The position numbers and the translations under genes were made by a program. Shown here one piece after another: positions 1-11,500 of a stretch of 64,000 nt of DNA. The notes under the pieces are model-generated. The model ran no database searches. It saw only the letters and a program-made list of their open reading frames with translations, and was not told the origin of the DNA. Positions within the stretch are counted from its first letter, which is position 1. Each line of letters begins with the position of its first letter. The stretch is from Calliopum simillimum (taxonomy: Eukaryota > Arthropoda > Insecta > Diptera > Lauxaniidae): NCBI GenBank assembly GCA_951812925.1, contig OX638372.1, positions 52,140,028 through 52,204,027 on the forward strand. Direction: 5' to 3'.

Positions 1-196
1 ATATATTCCCCCTTTCATAAATATATGTAAAAATTAGATTTTAACTAAAAACTCTATCAATACGTTTTTTTACTGCCGAATCTCGTACTATTTCTATTCA
101 ATAAAAATATTATACTTTTTCAATAAAACCCTTCGGTAAGCTTTGTGCATTTGTGCTTCTTCAAAATTTTTGCAGTGTTTTCACTCTTTCGAAAAT

Positions 197-332
197 CTGG
201 GGCTGAATCTCCGCATCAGTGAACGTACAATTCGTGACGTAAAATCATGTATTTAGTAATGCGAAATACATGTGAAATACATGATTTACGTCACGAATTG
301 TACGTTCACGGATGCGTCGATTCGACCCTTAA
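197..332. repeat. Foldback MITE, ~136 bp
   Basis: The two halves (about 197-255 and 272-332) are near-perfect inverted copies sharing the core CGTACAATTCGTGACGT, with one single-base indel and a few mismatches towards the outer ends. There is no coding capacity. I see no clear target duplication, so the class is open. Confidence 0.75.
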
Positions 333-482
333 TTTCCTAAGGGGCCAATGACTCTCAATAGGTCGAAGCTTTTGGCAATTAAGTGGATTCGTAGTTTTTG
401 GAACAAAATGTACATTTTTGCTATTTCACCACCATTGTCAGTTTTGGAGTAGTGAGCAGTTGCTAAATCCGGCAAAAACATT

Positions 483-1240
483 ATACAGGGTGTCACAAAA
501 AGAAAATTTATATTTAGTGGACCAATTAAAAAAAAATTTAAGGCACCTATCGGAAATGTGTTTCTTATTTTTTAAAGTTCACAATTTCCAATATTATTTT
601 TTCAAAACAATATTGCCCAAATGTTAACTCTCGCGGGCATGCCACTCATTTATTGAACACTAAAATTTTGTTATGACTGCTCGGGAGGTATACTTGGCTG
701 CCATTTCGTGATGGATATTTCTTTCAAATACGCCAGAAGGTTTGATCTATTGGCGTAAACTTTAGATTTGAGATGACCCTCCAAGAAAAACTCCATAGAG
801 GTTAAATCAGGGCTGCGTGGCGGCCAATTTATGTTGAAAAGCGCTCAACTACCTGGTTTCCGAACTCAATCTTTTGACTAGCATCCAGGTATTTTAATTT
901 GTACCGATTGAATTTTATAGGGGTGCAGCTTAAATTCTTTGTGCATAATAAGGTGTAATGACGATCTACTATAGGTGGATTTAAATCACTTGCAGGCTTC
1001 TGAATGGAAAGATTCAGATCGTCATGAACGAGCTGGTTAACACTCTCCACGTTTTCTGCTGTTCTTGATGATTTTGTTCGACCTGTTTTGATTTTTCCAA
1101 TGTTGAACCGATCTTCTCAAACTTCTTTACCCATTTTCGAATGAGTAGTTTTCTTGGTGCCTCAGTTAAGTAGTGAAAGCCTCGAATATTCACCAAATCA
1201 GTAGCTGCCGAGAGACGCTGCATAGTTGTTCAATTCCCAA
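483..1240 (-). pseudogene. Tc1/mariner-superfamily (IS630-like) transposase relic
   Basis: Minus-strand translation gives a helix-turn-helix piece (KLLIRKWVKKFEKIGSTL, about 1085-1150) and a C-terminal DDE block with WPPRSPDLTSMEFFLEGHL (about 780-840), the hallmark of insect Tc1/mariner-type transposases. The frame between them is broken by stops and frameshifts, so no active enzyme is encoded. ACAGGGTGTCACAAAAAG at about 485 looks like one terminal repeat; I could not find its partner beyond 1240. It is a dead DNA transposon; the exact subfamily is uncertain. Confidence 0.7.
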
Positions 1241-2198
1241 GAGCTAGGCTACCGACTGACATACCCCACGTGTCCCTTGGGTTCATTGTATTCACGCAGG
1301 AGAGGTGGTCTTAAATGTACCCCTGACTAGTTTCTTTAGGAAATTTAATTACCTTTAATTTGACATATGATATGTTTAATTGGTATTGATTGAGTTATTT
1401 GTAATTAAGTGGAACCTTCTTTTTTTTGGCCCAAAAACCGAAAAAACCAATATCTTGAAAAAAGGATAAGCTAGGATTTCGATTTGAGTGGATTTTTAAT
1501 GTACAATTGACTATCAACAAAACCCCACTTTCCGTTTTCATTGGCATTTTAGGTCAACCTTTTTATCCTTCAGGTGAGGTGTGAGCAATATCGCGTACTG
1601 AGGTGTCGGAATTCTTCTGAGTTGCTTCACCTTTTTTACCAACTCTGCGTCCAAGCTAGGTTATCTACTTGAGATAATTTTTCGTACGATAAGTAAAGCC
1701 ATTCTGTAATTCAAAATAACTTTTTAGAGAGTTCTTTTTGGGTACGGGTTTTTTAAGCTATTTATAGCTACACATTTTAATTCTGGATTTTCCAAGTGCA
1801 CAAAATCAGTTTCCGAACTGTAGCAATTGCAGTTGAGCAGTTGGCCTCAGTATTTCGACCAACACGAAATCAGGTAAATCAAAATCATAAGAAACAAATA
1901 TTTTTTCTGGGACAGTCCTTAATTTTAGTAACATTTCACATCACCGCTGTCAAATAGAACTTATTCGCATTCTCACAGAAAGTGTGGTATAAAGCCATCT
2001 TTCGAAACCTTCTCGATGGTTCTTGCTGCTTTTCATCAACTTCTTCTGTTATGTGATATGTTGTGTCTGCTATGTGGTGAACTAAGCGAAACATTTTGTC
2101 TGGTAGTTACTACGGTAACTCAAGTTTCATTAGATGGTCCCAATGGTTGCCCACACAGGGTGCAATGAATATTTGCTTTTGTTTTTTATTTTGCATTT
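1241..2198. other. Unassigned AT-rich DNA
   Basis: No open frame with family resemblance, no repeat structure and no RNA gene that I can recognise. It lies upstream of the visible netrin exons and may be netrin intron or 5' flank. Confidence 0.5.
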
Positions 2199-2206
2199 AC
2201 ATCACA

Positions 2207-2373
2207 CAGTGGCGGATCCAGCATTGTCAAGAGGGGGGGCCGATTGACTACCTTTCTACATAATAACAGAATGTTTTTAAAATCTTTATATATAATTTTA
2301 AAAAAAAGCGTAGTCACTTGGTTTGAGAGGGTAGGCCGATCGCCCCCACCGCCCCCCCTTGGATCCGCCACTG
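2207..2373. mobile_element. hAT-type MITE with 8-bp target duplication
   Basis: The ends are CAGTGGCGGATCCA and its exact reverse complement TGGATCCGCCACTG, typical of hAT terminal repeats. The element is flanked by a perfect 8-bp direct repeat ACATCACA (2199-2206 and 2374-2381), the target-duplication length expected for hAT. The 167-bp interior is non-coding, with G-rich and C-rich tracts just inside the ends that can pair with each other. Confidence 0.9.
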
Positions 2374-2381
2374 ACATCACA

Positions 2382-3674
2382 ATACTTTCGATTAAGCTCT
2401 GGACATTAAATACATCTGAAAACTTCAAGAAAATTATGTGGGCAAAAAGGAAATTTATGATCCTCAAATTGTTTTAGCGAAACAAATCAAGAGGCAACAA
2501 AGTCCTTAATGAAGCAATATATAGGTGGCGCCATAATCTTGAGTTATGAATGATTACATTGAAACATAAATTTTAATGCATTTCACAATTAAAACAAAAT
2601 AAAATGTTAAGGCATTTTAACTTCAATCAAATGTAATGCAATTAAACTGACGAATTTATATCCCGTCTGTAAAGAAAATGCCTTCTCTTGACTCTTGGCG
2701 AATGAATAGGTACATAGATATATAGGGCTTTTAGCAATTAAAACAAAACCAAAAATGACTGCCAGCAACGTCAATAAATTGCCCTATTTATTACTCATAC
2801 TCTAAAGTTGGCCTTTAAATGAGACGCGCGTGCCTTGTCTCCTTTTGTTTTTTTATTCAAAGTGCGCCAATTAGACGGCGTCACTTAACAGTGTGACGTC
2901 TTTTTTTTAAATTTTACACTTTTATTTCCCCCAAAAAAATTTAAATTTTAGTTTTCACTTTTAATTTAACGATGACTCAACTTAAGTTCTAGCGCGATAG
3001 GTACTAGTACCCCATATGTAACGCCTAAAGGTGCAAGTGAGACAAAGCGTTTCTATTAAATTAATTTCACTATTGAATTTAAGCTGTTAATGAACTGATA
3101 GAATACATAACTTAATCAATGAACTGCACAGCACGATGTTAAAAAATAAATGAAAAAGTTGGAGATCTGTTAGGGAGGATCTACAAAAATAGATCAATGC
3201 GACGATTAATCGAATCGTTGTTGATTCAATTGAGAGCAAAGCAGAAAAACAAATCTACAAAGGAATACGCAATGGAAGTGGTTCTTTTTGTTCTTTTACA
3301 ATAAAAAAAAAAACTCATTTGTTATATCGCAAGCTAATTTGGAGCAGGGTGTTGAACGCTAAAACAGCAGGGAAACGCTTCTATTTAAAAGCTGTTATAT
3401 CGTGAACTACGTCGTTGTTTCGTTTAGTGCAATTCAAATGAGAGGTAGAGAGAAAGATATAAGTATGCCAACTATAATAAGCGGGGTTCGCACTGTTATA
3501 ATTTTGTAGAACACCCAAATTAAATCAATCAGATTGAATCATCAATATCATACAATCTTCAAGCACTGAAAAGCTGTGGTCTAAAACACAGCTAATATTG
3601 AAAAGCATTTAATGTTACGTGGCTAAGAAGCATCATAATAAAACAGTTTTAACTTTATATATAACTCAAGGTTA
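2382..3674. other. Unassigned AT-rich DNA
   Basis: No supported gene or repeat; a short poly(A) tract lies near 3303. Confidence 0.5.
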
Positions 3675-3737
3675 TAACAGGTCATTCAATAAGTCCTTAG
3701 GATAAGTAAGAAAAAAACAAAATTTTGACAAAACTCG

Positions 3738-3805
3738 ATTTTATTATTCAACATAGTTGCCTTCGAGGGCGATACAACGAGTATAGCTATTTTCCACCTT
3801 TTCGA
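3738..3805 (-). pseudogene. Mariner transposase, C-terminal fragment
   Basis: Minus-strand codons read EKVENSYTRCIALEGNYVE followed by stop, the conserved carboxy end of mariner transposases (usual form ...RCIALKGDYVE). It belongs to the N-terminal part at 5.6-6.1 kb across the nested insertion. Confidence 0.75.
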
Positions 3806-4320
3806 TACCACTTTTATATTACGATTTCGGCTAAAGTCAAGCGTTGCTCCCAGAACCTAATTTGGTTTAAACCAAACTTTTCTTCTTAAAGTTATAATTC
3901 TTACAAAAAATGTTTAATCATAAAGTGTCGCTCGGACCTAGTTTTGGAGATATGGTCATCGGAAGATCTGGATATGGTTTTTATAAAAACCGATATAAGT
4001 TCTGAATCCCTTGATGGATTTCAAAAATATTGATGTTATATGAAAGCTATTTTAACTGGCTACAAAATTATTTTGAAAAAGTTTTACATCCAAGCTATGG
4101 TTTTCAAGATATGGTGATTTTGTGAAAATTTTGACCAGTTTTTTTTAAAAAAAACTATTATAAAAAAAAAGTACCTTAATAACCTATAGCTATAGTAACA
4201 AAATATGGAAGCCTTATCTATTTTCCTTCATAAAGTATTCCATGTAAAGCTGAATTTGCATCATTAGGGCATTTTTTATAGAAAAACAAAAATTAAACTT
4301 AAGAAATTTTCATGAAATTT

Positions 4321-4708
4321 AGCAAATATTACAACAACAACACCACCACTAACAAAAACAGCGCTAACAAAAACAACAACAACACCACCACTAACAACAA
4401 CAACAATGTCTCAGAGAGACCATCCTATTGGGAGGCCAGGAATAACAACCTTGACGACAATATCTGGCCTGGCGTTCGAGTCGTTACAATAACAACGACA
4501 CCACCACTAACAAATACAATGACACCACTATCCACAACAACACCACTAACAACAACATCAACAACACCACTAACAGCAACAACAACAACAAGAACAACAC
4601 AAAAACACTAACAAAACAACAACACTACTAACAACACTAACAAAACTACTACTAACAACAACAACAACAACATCACTATCAACAACACCACTATCAACCA
4701 CAACAAAA
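4321..4708. repeat. Imperfect (AAC)n/(ACCACT)n simple-sequence tract
   Basis: Trinucleotide-biased DNA rich in AACAAC and CACCACTAAC, broken by a ~70-bp unique segment at about 4408-4480. It lies inside the Merlin-like element. The Asn/Thr-rich reading frame across it is a composition artefact. Confidence 0.8.
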
Positions 4709-4884
4709 TGACATTTTTTTTCAAAAACGTGAGGTTTACTACTACTTTTTATTACAAAAGAGAAAAATTGTTATTAAAAATTTCGCGCGAAATTTTTAAT
4801 AACAATTTTTCACCTGCGGCGCTTTCTTTTTGGGAAATTTTTGCAAATCATTCAGTCAAGTTATATAACTGATTACAAAAATAA

Positions 4885-5130
4885 GGTCTTAACCCCCTAA
4901 CGGTGAACCACTCAATTTCTTTTAATGATCCAGTAACTGATGACCACACAAATACGATTGAGGGTCTGTGGCGATATGTCAAAAACGCTTTGCATGTATG
5001 TTATTTAACAGAAGAAAACGATTTTACGAAGGATATATTGCAAAATTCATGTTCCTTAAAAAGTGAAAAGCAGAGGGGGTTGAGCCAATGGAGTATTTTT
5101 TTAAATATGAGGGAAAATTGCATAAAGTCG
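4885..5130 (+). pseudogene. Merlin (IS1595/ISXO2-like) transposase C-terminal fragment
   Basis: The plus strand reads LTVNHSISFNDPVTDDHTNT then IEGLWRYVKNAL. NHS.xF.DPVTxxHTNTIEGLWRxxK is the signature C-terminal block of the ISXO2-like DDE domain, and the Glu of IEG is the third catalytic acidic residue. A stop lies just upstream (about 4882) and the frame degrades after about residue 60, so only the last third survives. The plus-strand orientation is opposite to the surrounding mariner gene. Confidence 0.75.
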
Positions 5131-5623
5131 TTTCCTATAAAGCAGAGAACGATGATGTTGATAATGTTGTAGATGAAGACATCTTATAAAATAAAATACA
5201 AATTTTAATACTTCTATTTTTTTTTTTTTTTTTTTTTTTTTTTGAAAAACCTTACAAATAAAGGAAATCAGATACAAATGGCATAGTTAATAAAAGAAAA
5301 TAGATTGGCCTTTCATATTTTGTTACTAAAATTATGGATTGATGAGACGTTTTTTGGAAAAAATAGTGTTTTTTAAAAAAACCTGTTCAAAATTATTTTA
5401 AAATCGCCATATATCGAAACCGAAAACTCGGATTTAAGACTTTTGTACACCAATTTAGTAGCTAGTTATAATACCTTTCATATGACACCAAATTTTTTAA
5501 TATCCATCAAGGGACTCAGAACTTATACTTGTTTTTATAAAAGCTATATCCCGATCGTCCGATTGCTATATCTCCGAAACCAGATCTGAGCGACACTTTT
5601 TGTTTTTGCTGTTGCTGTTGTAA

Positions 5624-6110
5624 TTAATTTCCTAAGCCATATTTGGGCAAAAAAAAAAATTTGGCTTTGGGAGCAACGCTTGACTTGTTCCACGATTTCT
5701 CTTCGTCAAAATAGGCCTCAGTTGACTGTCTTTTGGATTCTGGTATATAAAAGTGAAGCCATGTTTCATCTATTGTCACATATCGACGATAGAATTCGAT
5801 TTTATTGCGGTTAAACAGCGGTTTAACACTCCTCTGAAGCATCAATTCGTTTTTGTTTTGGTCGACTGTGAGCTCGAGCACCTTCAATTTGCAATCGTTC
5901 ATAACCAATTTTTTATGTTTTCTGGAATAACAGCCAAATTTGGGCGTCCACAGTGCTTTGCATCATTTGTGCTGGTACGACCATGTTTAAATTCAGCAAT
6001 CCATTTTGAGTTCGGATAATGTTTATCAAGCCATTGTTTGGTTTCCACTGTATTTTTTTTTTTTTTTTTTTCATCAAAAAGCGATGCTTTACCAAAACTC
6101 GGAATTCACA
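5624..6110 (-). pseudogene. Mariner transposase, N-terminal and central fragment
   Basis: The minus strand reads a mariner transposase in pieces: WIAEFKHGRTSTNDAKHCGR (helix-turn-helix linker region, about 5950-6010), then FNRNKIEFYRRYVTIDETWL and YIPESKRQST (5740-5815), where the Asp of TIDETW is the first catalytic residue. A frameshift separates the two parts, a poly(T) tract at about 6051-6071 interrupts the N-terminus, and homology ends after VAPKAK near 5660 where the nested insertion begins. Confidence 0.85.
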
Positions 6111-6303
6111 TTTTTTCATTTTTTTTTTTACTAACAAAAGTTGCTTCACACAAAATGCTATAACTCATGAATCAATAGTCCGATTGCTGTCAAATTTATA
6201 CACGTATCGTTTGAAGGTTAGTACTAAAAAAAATGGAAATATGGAAAAAATTCTAGTAATGCCATCTATGTGTCATCCTACGGACTTATTGAATGACCTG
6301 TTA

Positions 6304-6752
6304 CTCCATTTCTAACATCGTGTAAATGTAATATGAAGTTGTGCTTTAGCGTATTAATAGACAAATAGTTTCGACCACAAATAAATTAAATCATTTTGGT
6401 ATTTTTTGTACTTCTTTGCTTTTGGTACAGAATAGAAAAGTTATTTTATCATCCCTGATACAATGAAAAGGGAAACGTTGAGAAACGCAGTAGATCAAAA
6501 GTTAAGCGAAAGAGTTCGTTGAAGAATGTTAGGTTAGACGGTCTGTCCACTAAACAAAGGCTTACGGACACACATAAGGTAAATGCACCGAATTACGGCA
6601 TGTTAAAGTACTCTTTACTTCTAGTAAGATTCCAAGTCTTACAACTCAATTTTGAGATTGGATATATAATTTTTCTTAAGGATTGATTTATTTGGAGTCG
6701 ATTAGTGCTTAATTTGTGCATCATTACCGCTGCATTTTATTTTTTTTGCATA
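6304..6752. other. Unassigned AT-rich DNA
   Basis: Nothing recognisable on either strand. Confidence 0.5.
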
Positions 6753-7160
6753 ATTCATTACTGAGTACGACTTTTACCTTCAAAACGAGCTCTTAAAAAG
6801 TGCCAAACAATACTCTCTTCAAAAGTTATTGCAGATTTAAGACGATATCATGAAATCCAAAGTTGTGTCGTTTTACCCGTTTTATGGGATTTCAAGATGT
6901 CATGACATGTCATATTAAATCAGCCATAACTTTTAAAGGAAGTATTGTATGACATTTTTTAAGGGCTCATTTTGAAGAAGCATAACAGAACTACGTTATA
7001 CATTTGGTAAAATAAATAATGAAAATTTTGTGCAGTTTGCATCGAACCGCAAAAATAGCCAAAATAGCCATTTTTCATGATTTTGATCTCAAATATCTCA
7101 AAATCCTGAAGTGGTGGGTAAATTCTGACCTCGTATTCGGATTCAACGCATGAAGTTACT
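6753..7160. repeat. Family L relic (foldback core plus flank)
   Basis: Two inverted arms (6753-6850 and 6905-6995) share TTCAAAAYGAGCYCTTAAAAA and CAAAAGTTATKGC. They are followed by a block containing ATATCTCAAAATCCTG and GGATTCAACGCATGAAG. The same blocks in the same order occur in the full-length long-TIR element at 41.1-43.0 kb and at 58.56-58.94 kb. Confidence 0.7.
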
Positions 7161-8006
7161 TCGGAAATGCTTAAAAAGAAAACCTTGCTGATATGTGTTA
7201 TTTATTTAGAGAATTTATTACGTGCCATTTTTGACCCGGTAGTCCAAGGGTTAAGATTTTTTTCAGAATTGTTCTTTTAGTTTAGAGTCAACATAATAAC
7301 TACATTTGCAGTCGGTATCCGTGATTTTATGGGCGTTATGAATTTTGGCCAAAAAAGTGTGCCTTTTGACCTATAGTGCATTGGCTTGAATTATTTTGGA
7401 TCGCTTAACCAGGTAGTGAGAAGTTATTTTTTTAAATTGTCTTGACTGCAACTCCTTTGTGTAAATTTCGTGTTGTTTTTCTCTAGTGGTTGTTTACACT
7501 AAGTACAGCACAACTTTTCGCGCTCCTCTTTTTCCGTGTAGATAATGAAGTGTCGGTTGTAGTGTTTATTGTTGTTCTTTTTTTTACTTTTGAAATTCTT
7601 TGGAGGTTTGATTTTGGATCTTCTCTTTTTCCTTAGATATCATTTAATTTTAGCTACAATTAAACAATAATAAACAAAATCTAAATTTAAAGCGTGGCAT
7701 CCAACATGGCTGCAGTCACAACATGCATCGCTTGGATACCAAACTAATTGCAGTTGGTTGTAAAACAAAATAAAACAAAAAACAGATGATACTTGTTGAG
7801 AAATTGAAATTCAATTTGAAATTAAAATTAAATACGCGAGTCTTTGTAATCGAAATGAAATCGTCATTTGTATTTTCTGGCCTGTTGTTGTCTTAATTGA
7901 GATTGATGGATGATGTGCCTTGTTGGAATGAAGTTGAAATCTAAGAAAATTAGCATGGCATTATTGTCAAGAGATATAAACGGGTATATTCGGCATTGAA
8001 TTAACA
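7161..8006. other. Unassigned DNA upstream of the netrin exon
   Basis: No netrin-like cysteine-rich exon is evident here, so the preceding netrin exon is probably outside the window. No repeat structure recognised. Confidence 0.45.
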
Positions 8007-8388
8007 GATTCTCCCCGGTCAAAAACACTTTCGCTATGGTGTAGGTAAGAACCATGTAAATTATGATTCATTTTAGAGAAAATTTAATGGACCCGAAACC
8101 ATTTTGAAAACTGAAAAATGCTCGTAAAAATAGAAAAATGTTTAGCTTAAAAATTTGAATTGTTCAGCGTTTCATGTGGTCTTTGAGCCGCTTAATACGG
8201 AAAAATAAATTAGAGATTCGAATTAAGCAGCTCAAAATTCATATAAATTATTGAACAATTTAAATTTTAAGCCAAGAACTTTTTTTTCAAAATATTTTCG
8301 GTTCCATCGTATGTTCTCTGAAATGAATCAAAAATTACATGGTCCTTACTTGCACCATAACAAAACTTTTTTTGCCCGGGAATCGAGA
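8007..8388. repeat. Long-TIR MITE next to a netrin exon
   Basis: Left arm (about 8007-8105) and right arm (about 8300-8388) are inverted copies sharing AACCATGTAA, ATTCATTT.AGAGAA and an outer CCCGG.CAAAAA block. The ~190-bp centre holds a second weak inverted pair around GAATTGTTCA/TGAACAATT. A fragment of the same family occurs at about 29.46-29.56 kb. It ends less than 200 bp before the netrin splice acceptor. Confidence 0.7.
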
Positions 8389-8575
8389 TTCAGAGCAACT
8401 TAATTTTTTGAACCAGTCTAATATACATATTAACCTTGATAAATACAACTTATATTTTGATTCATCTAACTTAAATTTTTATTTTATTTTCAAGAACAAT
8501 AAAAACTAAATATCAATAATATTTTCACTAACTTTAGTCACTAAACTTTTTAAAAAAATCTATTTTTCTTTACAG

Positions 8576-11500
8576 AATGCGAAAAATGCAAAATAAGCAC
8601 AAAAAGGTTGAATCTAAACAAGTTCTGCAAAAGAGATTACGGTAAGTACTCGTATTAAATTGTAATCACTATTTCAAGTAGGGGAATAGTGCCGCCTGCG
8701 GGCATGGTTTGGGTGTGGGCACCCCCCGTAACTTTTAACAGAAAACAAATGCGGCTGTCCTGACAAATGTTAAGCGCGTGTTATGGCAGCACGAAGTTTT
8801 TGTGCGTATATGGGAGCAAACAGACGCATTTGCTTTGTACTAAGAAGAAAATAATTTTTGAACAAGTGAAAGTTAACACAAAAGTTTTTTTCAATCATTT
8901 TGCAAATGCCATAAATCGAAGTGAACCAATCGAAAAGCTGAACGCAATCTATGTTTATGAAGTAAATTTATTATATTTTGTGATTCAATACCGAATGCAA
9001 CCAGAATGTTCACACAATACAATGTGCTTATTGCTTTTGAAAGTGGCTGTCAAAATCGAGTGTGGGCCCCGAATTGGTGCGGGTGTGGGCACCCCTGTGT
9101 GTTTTACTGTAATTTTGTCGTGGATACGCACATTAGTAATTTAAATGGTGTTCTTATGCCTCCTTACGCTTTTTTAGTGAAATGGAAAGAAACAATAGGC
9201 CCTTTAAAGATATCGCAAAAAAAGTTGTTTTCATTAAGAGTGCTTGGTAGCGAGCCGTTCACATAGTGCGTAACGCAATTTAGAATTTTTTGTCGCATAA
9301 AATTATAAAATCGACGTTACGTAAAGTAGTTAGTGGATGACCCTTCCCATCCCTATTTAGCACATCGTAACAAATCGTACGACCCCCTCCTCCCTGGCAC
9401 GTTACGTAATATGTGAACAGTGGTATGCCCACTTTGCAAAAAATCTCGGTATTGAGTTTCCATACAAGTGGACCGAGGAGCAGATGGCAGGCATGGGTTG
9501 GTTTTAAAAATGCATGCTTGGCAAAAGAGCAATGTCAACAAGGGCTAGAAATGAAGTCACCTAGCTGGCTTATTCTGCAAAACAATTGAGGAGTGGCCGT
9601 ACCAAAGGGCCTAAGTACCATTTCGAGGCAAAAGTAGTGTCATTAAATGAAACGGGTGACATTTCGTTAGAAATTAATAAAATTGTTTTCTGTTTTTACA
9701 AAAAACTTACTTGATAGTGTGAATTTCATGGTATTATGTTGAAAAAATTATAACAGGCAAATAGCCGACTATAAAACACATAAAAAGTATGACACTACTT
9801 TTGCCTCGAAATGGTACTTAGGCCCTTTGGTACGGCCACTCCTCAATTGATCTGGCATTGACGCAGAAGACAATCAAGTCTGGTTTCAGGGCAACAGGCA
9901 TTATGCCATTCGATCCAGACGTTTTCAGTGACGCTGATTTTGTTGAAGCCATTGAGCAGAGTTTGTTGAATTTGTGTGAGTCAATGTTTCTAAAATAAAT
10001 TAATGTTGCTTTCTTCTCCATTTGATTTCGTTTTACTTCATATTTTCCCATTTTTAGCCGATTTTCTAAGACGCCAACAACCGAACCAAACATTTTTCTT
10101 TTTGTCAAAAAAGATCACTTCACTATTATAATTTTTCCAACTGACGAAATCAATTTACTTTCTTCACCAGTAGTTAGCTGAGGTCTCAAAAGTTAAAAGG
10201 GCTCTTAAAAACTATATCTGCATCATTTTTTTTTTTTTTTTTTTTTTTCATTCTGAGAAAAACCAATGGAGCACAAAAAAACATGTTTTTTGATCAAAAT
10301 TTTTTTTTATTAGAAAATGGATACATAAGAGCGCTTTAGAAATAAATATAATGTTTTTACAAAAATGTTGGCTTTTAAAATTTTTATTTTTTCCAAAAAT
10401 CAATTTTTTTACGATTTTCAATAATGAGGTCGGAAAAAGGATTTTTTACTCAAAAGCAAGGAAACATACGAAAAAAGTGTTTGAGGCTTAGAATTGGCCA
10501 AAAAATTAGTTTGAATTTTTTCAAAATTTTTGGAATTTTTTTTTAATTTTTTCAAAAAATTTATTAAACTGAGTTTTAATCTGTTAAGCTCACGTCAGTA
10601 AGCAAAATGCTAGTTTTACTTTAAAACTTACCATGTTTATGATAAAGCGTACTCTCGTCTCCTAGTGAAATTTTCCATTGAATAATTTTGTGGACCAATT
10701 TAACCATTATAACCCGGTTATTGAAAAAAGTGATCCAAAAAACCCACAAAAATAGGATATAATGGGTTAATATGCTCAAGAAAATTTTTCCTTGCATGAT
10801 TTCATGGTGACCTTAGGACAACAAGTTTTATCTAAAATATAGTTTTGGAGTTGTACAGAAGGATAAAATTTGGGAAATACGTTCCTTGTGCTTATATAAA
10901 AAAACCATATATAATTGATTTTTTGTTCGAGGTATTATCTTTTATATACCTTGTTTCAAGATGAAAAACTTTATGTATTGCATGACCTATTCTGAGCATT
11001 TTTGGGCCGTACAAAAATAAAACTAGTAAGGGTGTAAATTTTGGCCTGGCCAAAAAATAAATACCCTACACTGCAGTATTTTGAAAATTTTGCTTATATG
11101 GGAGGTGCCACGCCCTCTTGTCCGAGTGCACCCAGTTCTTGTTCAGAGCTTGCATTTATATTTTATAGTGTCAGAGTGAAATTTAGTTGGATTATCTCAA
11201 AAAACTCTTTCAGTATAGCATTTTGAATCTTTTGCTTATATGGGAGGTGCCACGCCCCCTTGTTTTATTTCACCCAATTTTCGCTGAGAGCTTTCATTTA
11301 TAATTTTTAGTGTCTGAGTCAAATTATGTTCGAATATCTCAAAAAACGCTTTCAGTATAGCGTTTTTAAGCTTTTGCTTGTATGGGAGGTACCACGCCCT
11401 CTTGTCCGAGTACACCCAGTTTTTGTTCAGAGCTTGCATTTATATTTTTTTGTGTCAGAGTGAAATTTAGTTGGACTATCTCAAAAAACTTTTTCAGTAT

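Larger units (their letters stand above)
3920..5603. mobile_element. Merlin-like DNA transposon with ~235-bp terminal inverted repeats, nested in mariner
   Basis: Left arm 3920-4160 and right arm 5365-5603 are diverged inverted copies; both begin AAGTGTCGCTC and share AAGTTCTGA.TCCCTTGATGG. Between them lie a degenerate (AAC/ACC)n tract and a fragment of an IS1595/ISXO2-type transposase, the enzyme class of eukaryotic Merlin elements. A target duplication is not clear, because 17 bp of mariner coding sequence (GTCAAGCGTTGCTCCCA) appears in inverted orientation on both outer flanks. Related shorter copies lie near 21.0-21.35 kb and 27.1 kb. Confidence 0.7.
3675..6303 (-). mobile_element. Mariner element (inactive), split by a nested Merlin-like element
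   Basis: Inverted ends ACAGGTCATTCAATAAGTCC (from 3677) and its complement (to 6301) are each bordered by TA, the mariner target duplication. The transposase is on the minus strand: its N-terminal two thirds lie at 5660-6110 and its last codons, ending ALEGNYVE then stop, at about 3741-3800. About 130 residues of the middle are replaced by a nested element. Without the insert the element would be near the normal 1.3 kb. It is inactive because of the insertion, deletion and frameshifts. Confidence 0.85.

Noticed and set aside
4312..4611. Asn/Thr-rich open frame
   Set aside because: A by-product of the (AAC/ACC)n tract within a transposon; it has no start context or homology.
8767..9144. 125-codon open frame in the netrin intron
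   Set aside because: No recognisable motif, lies in an intron between transposons, and has no splice or codon-use support.
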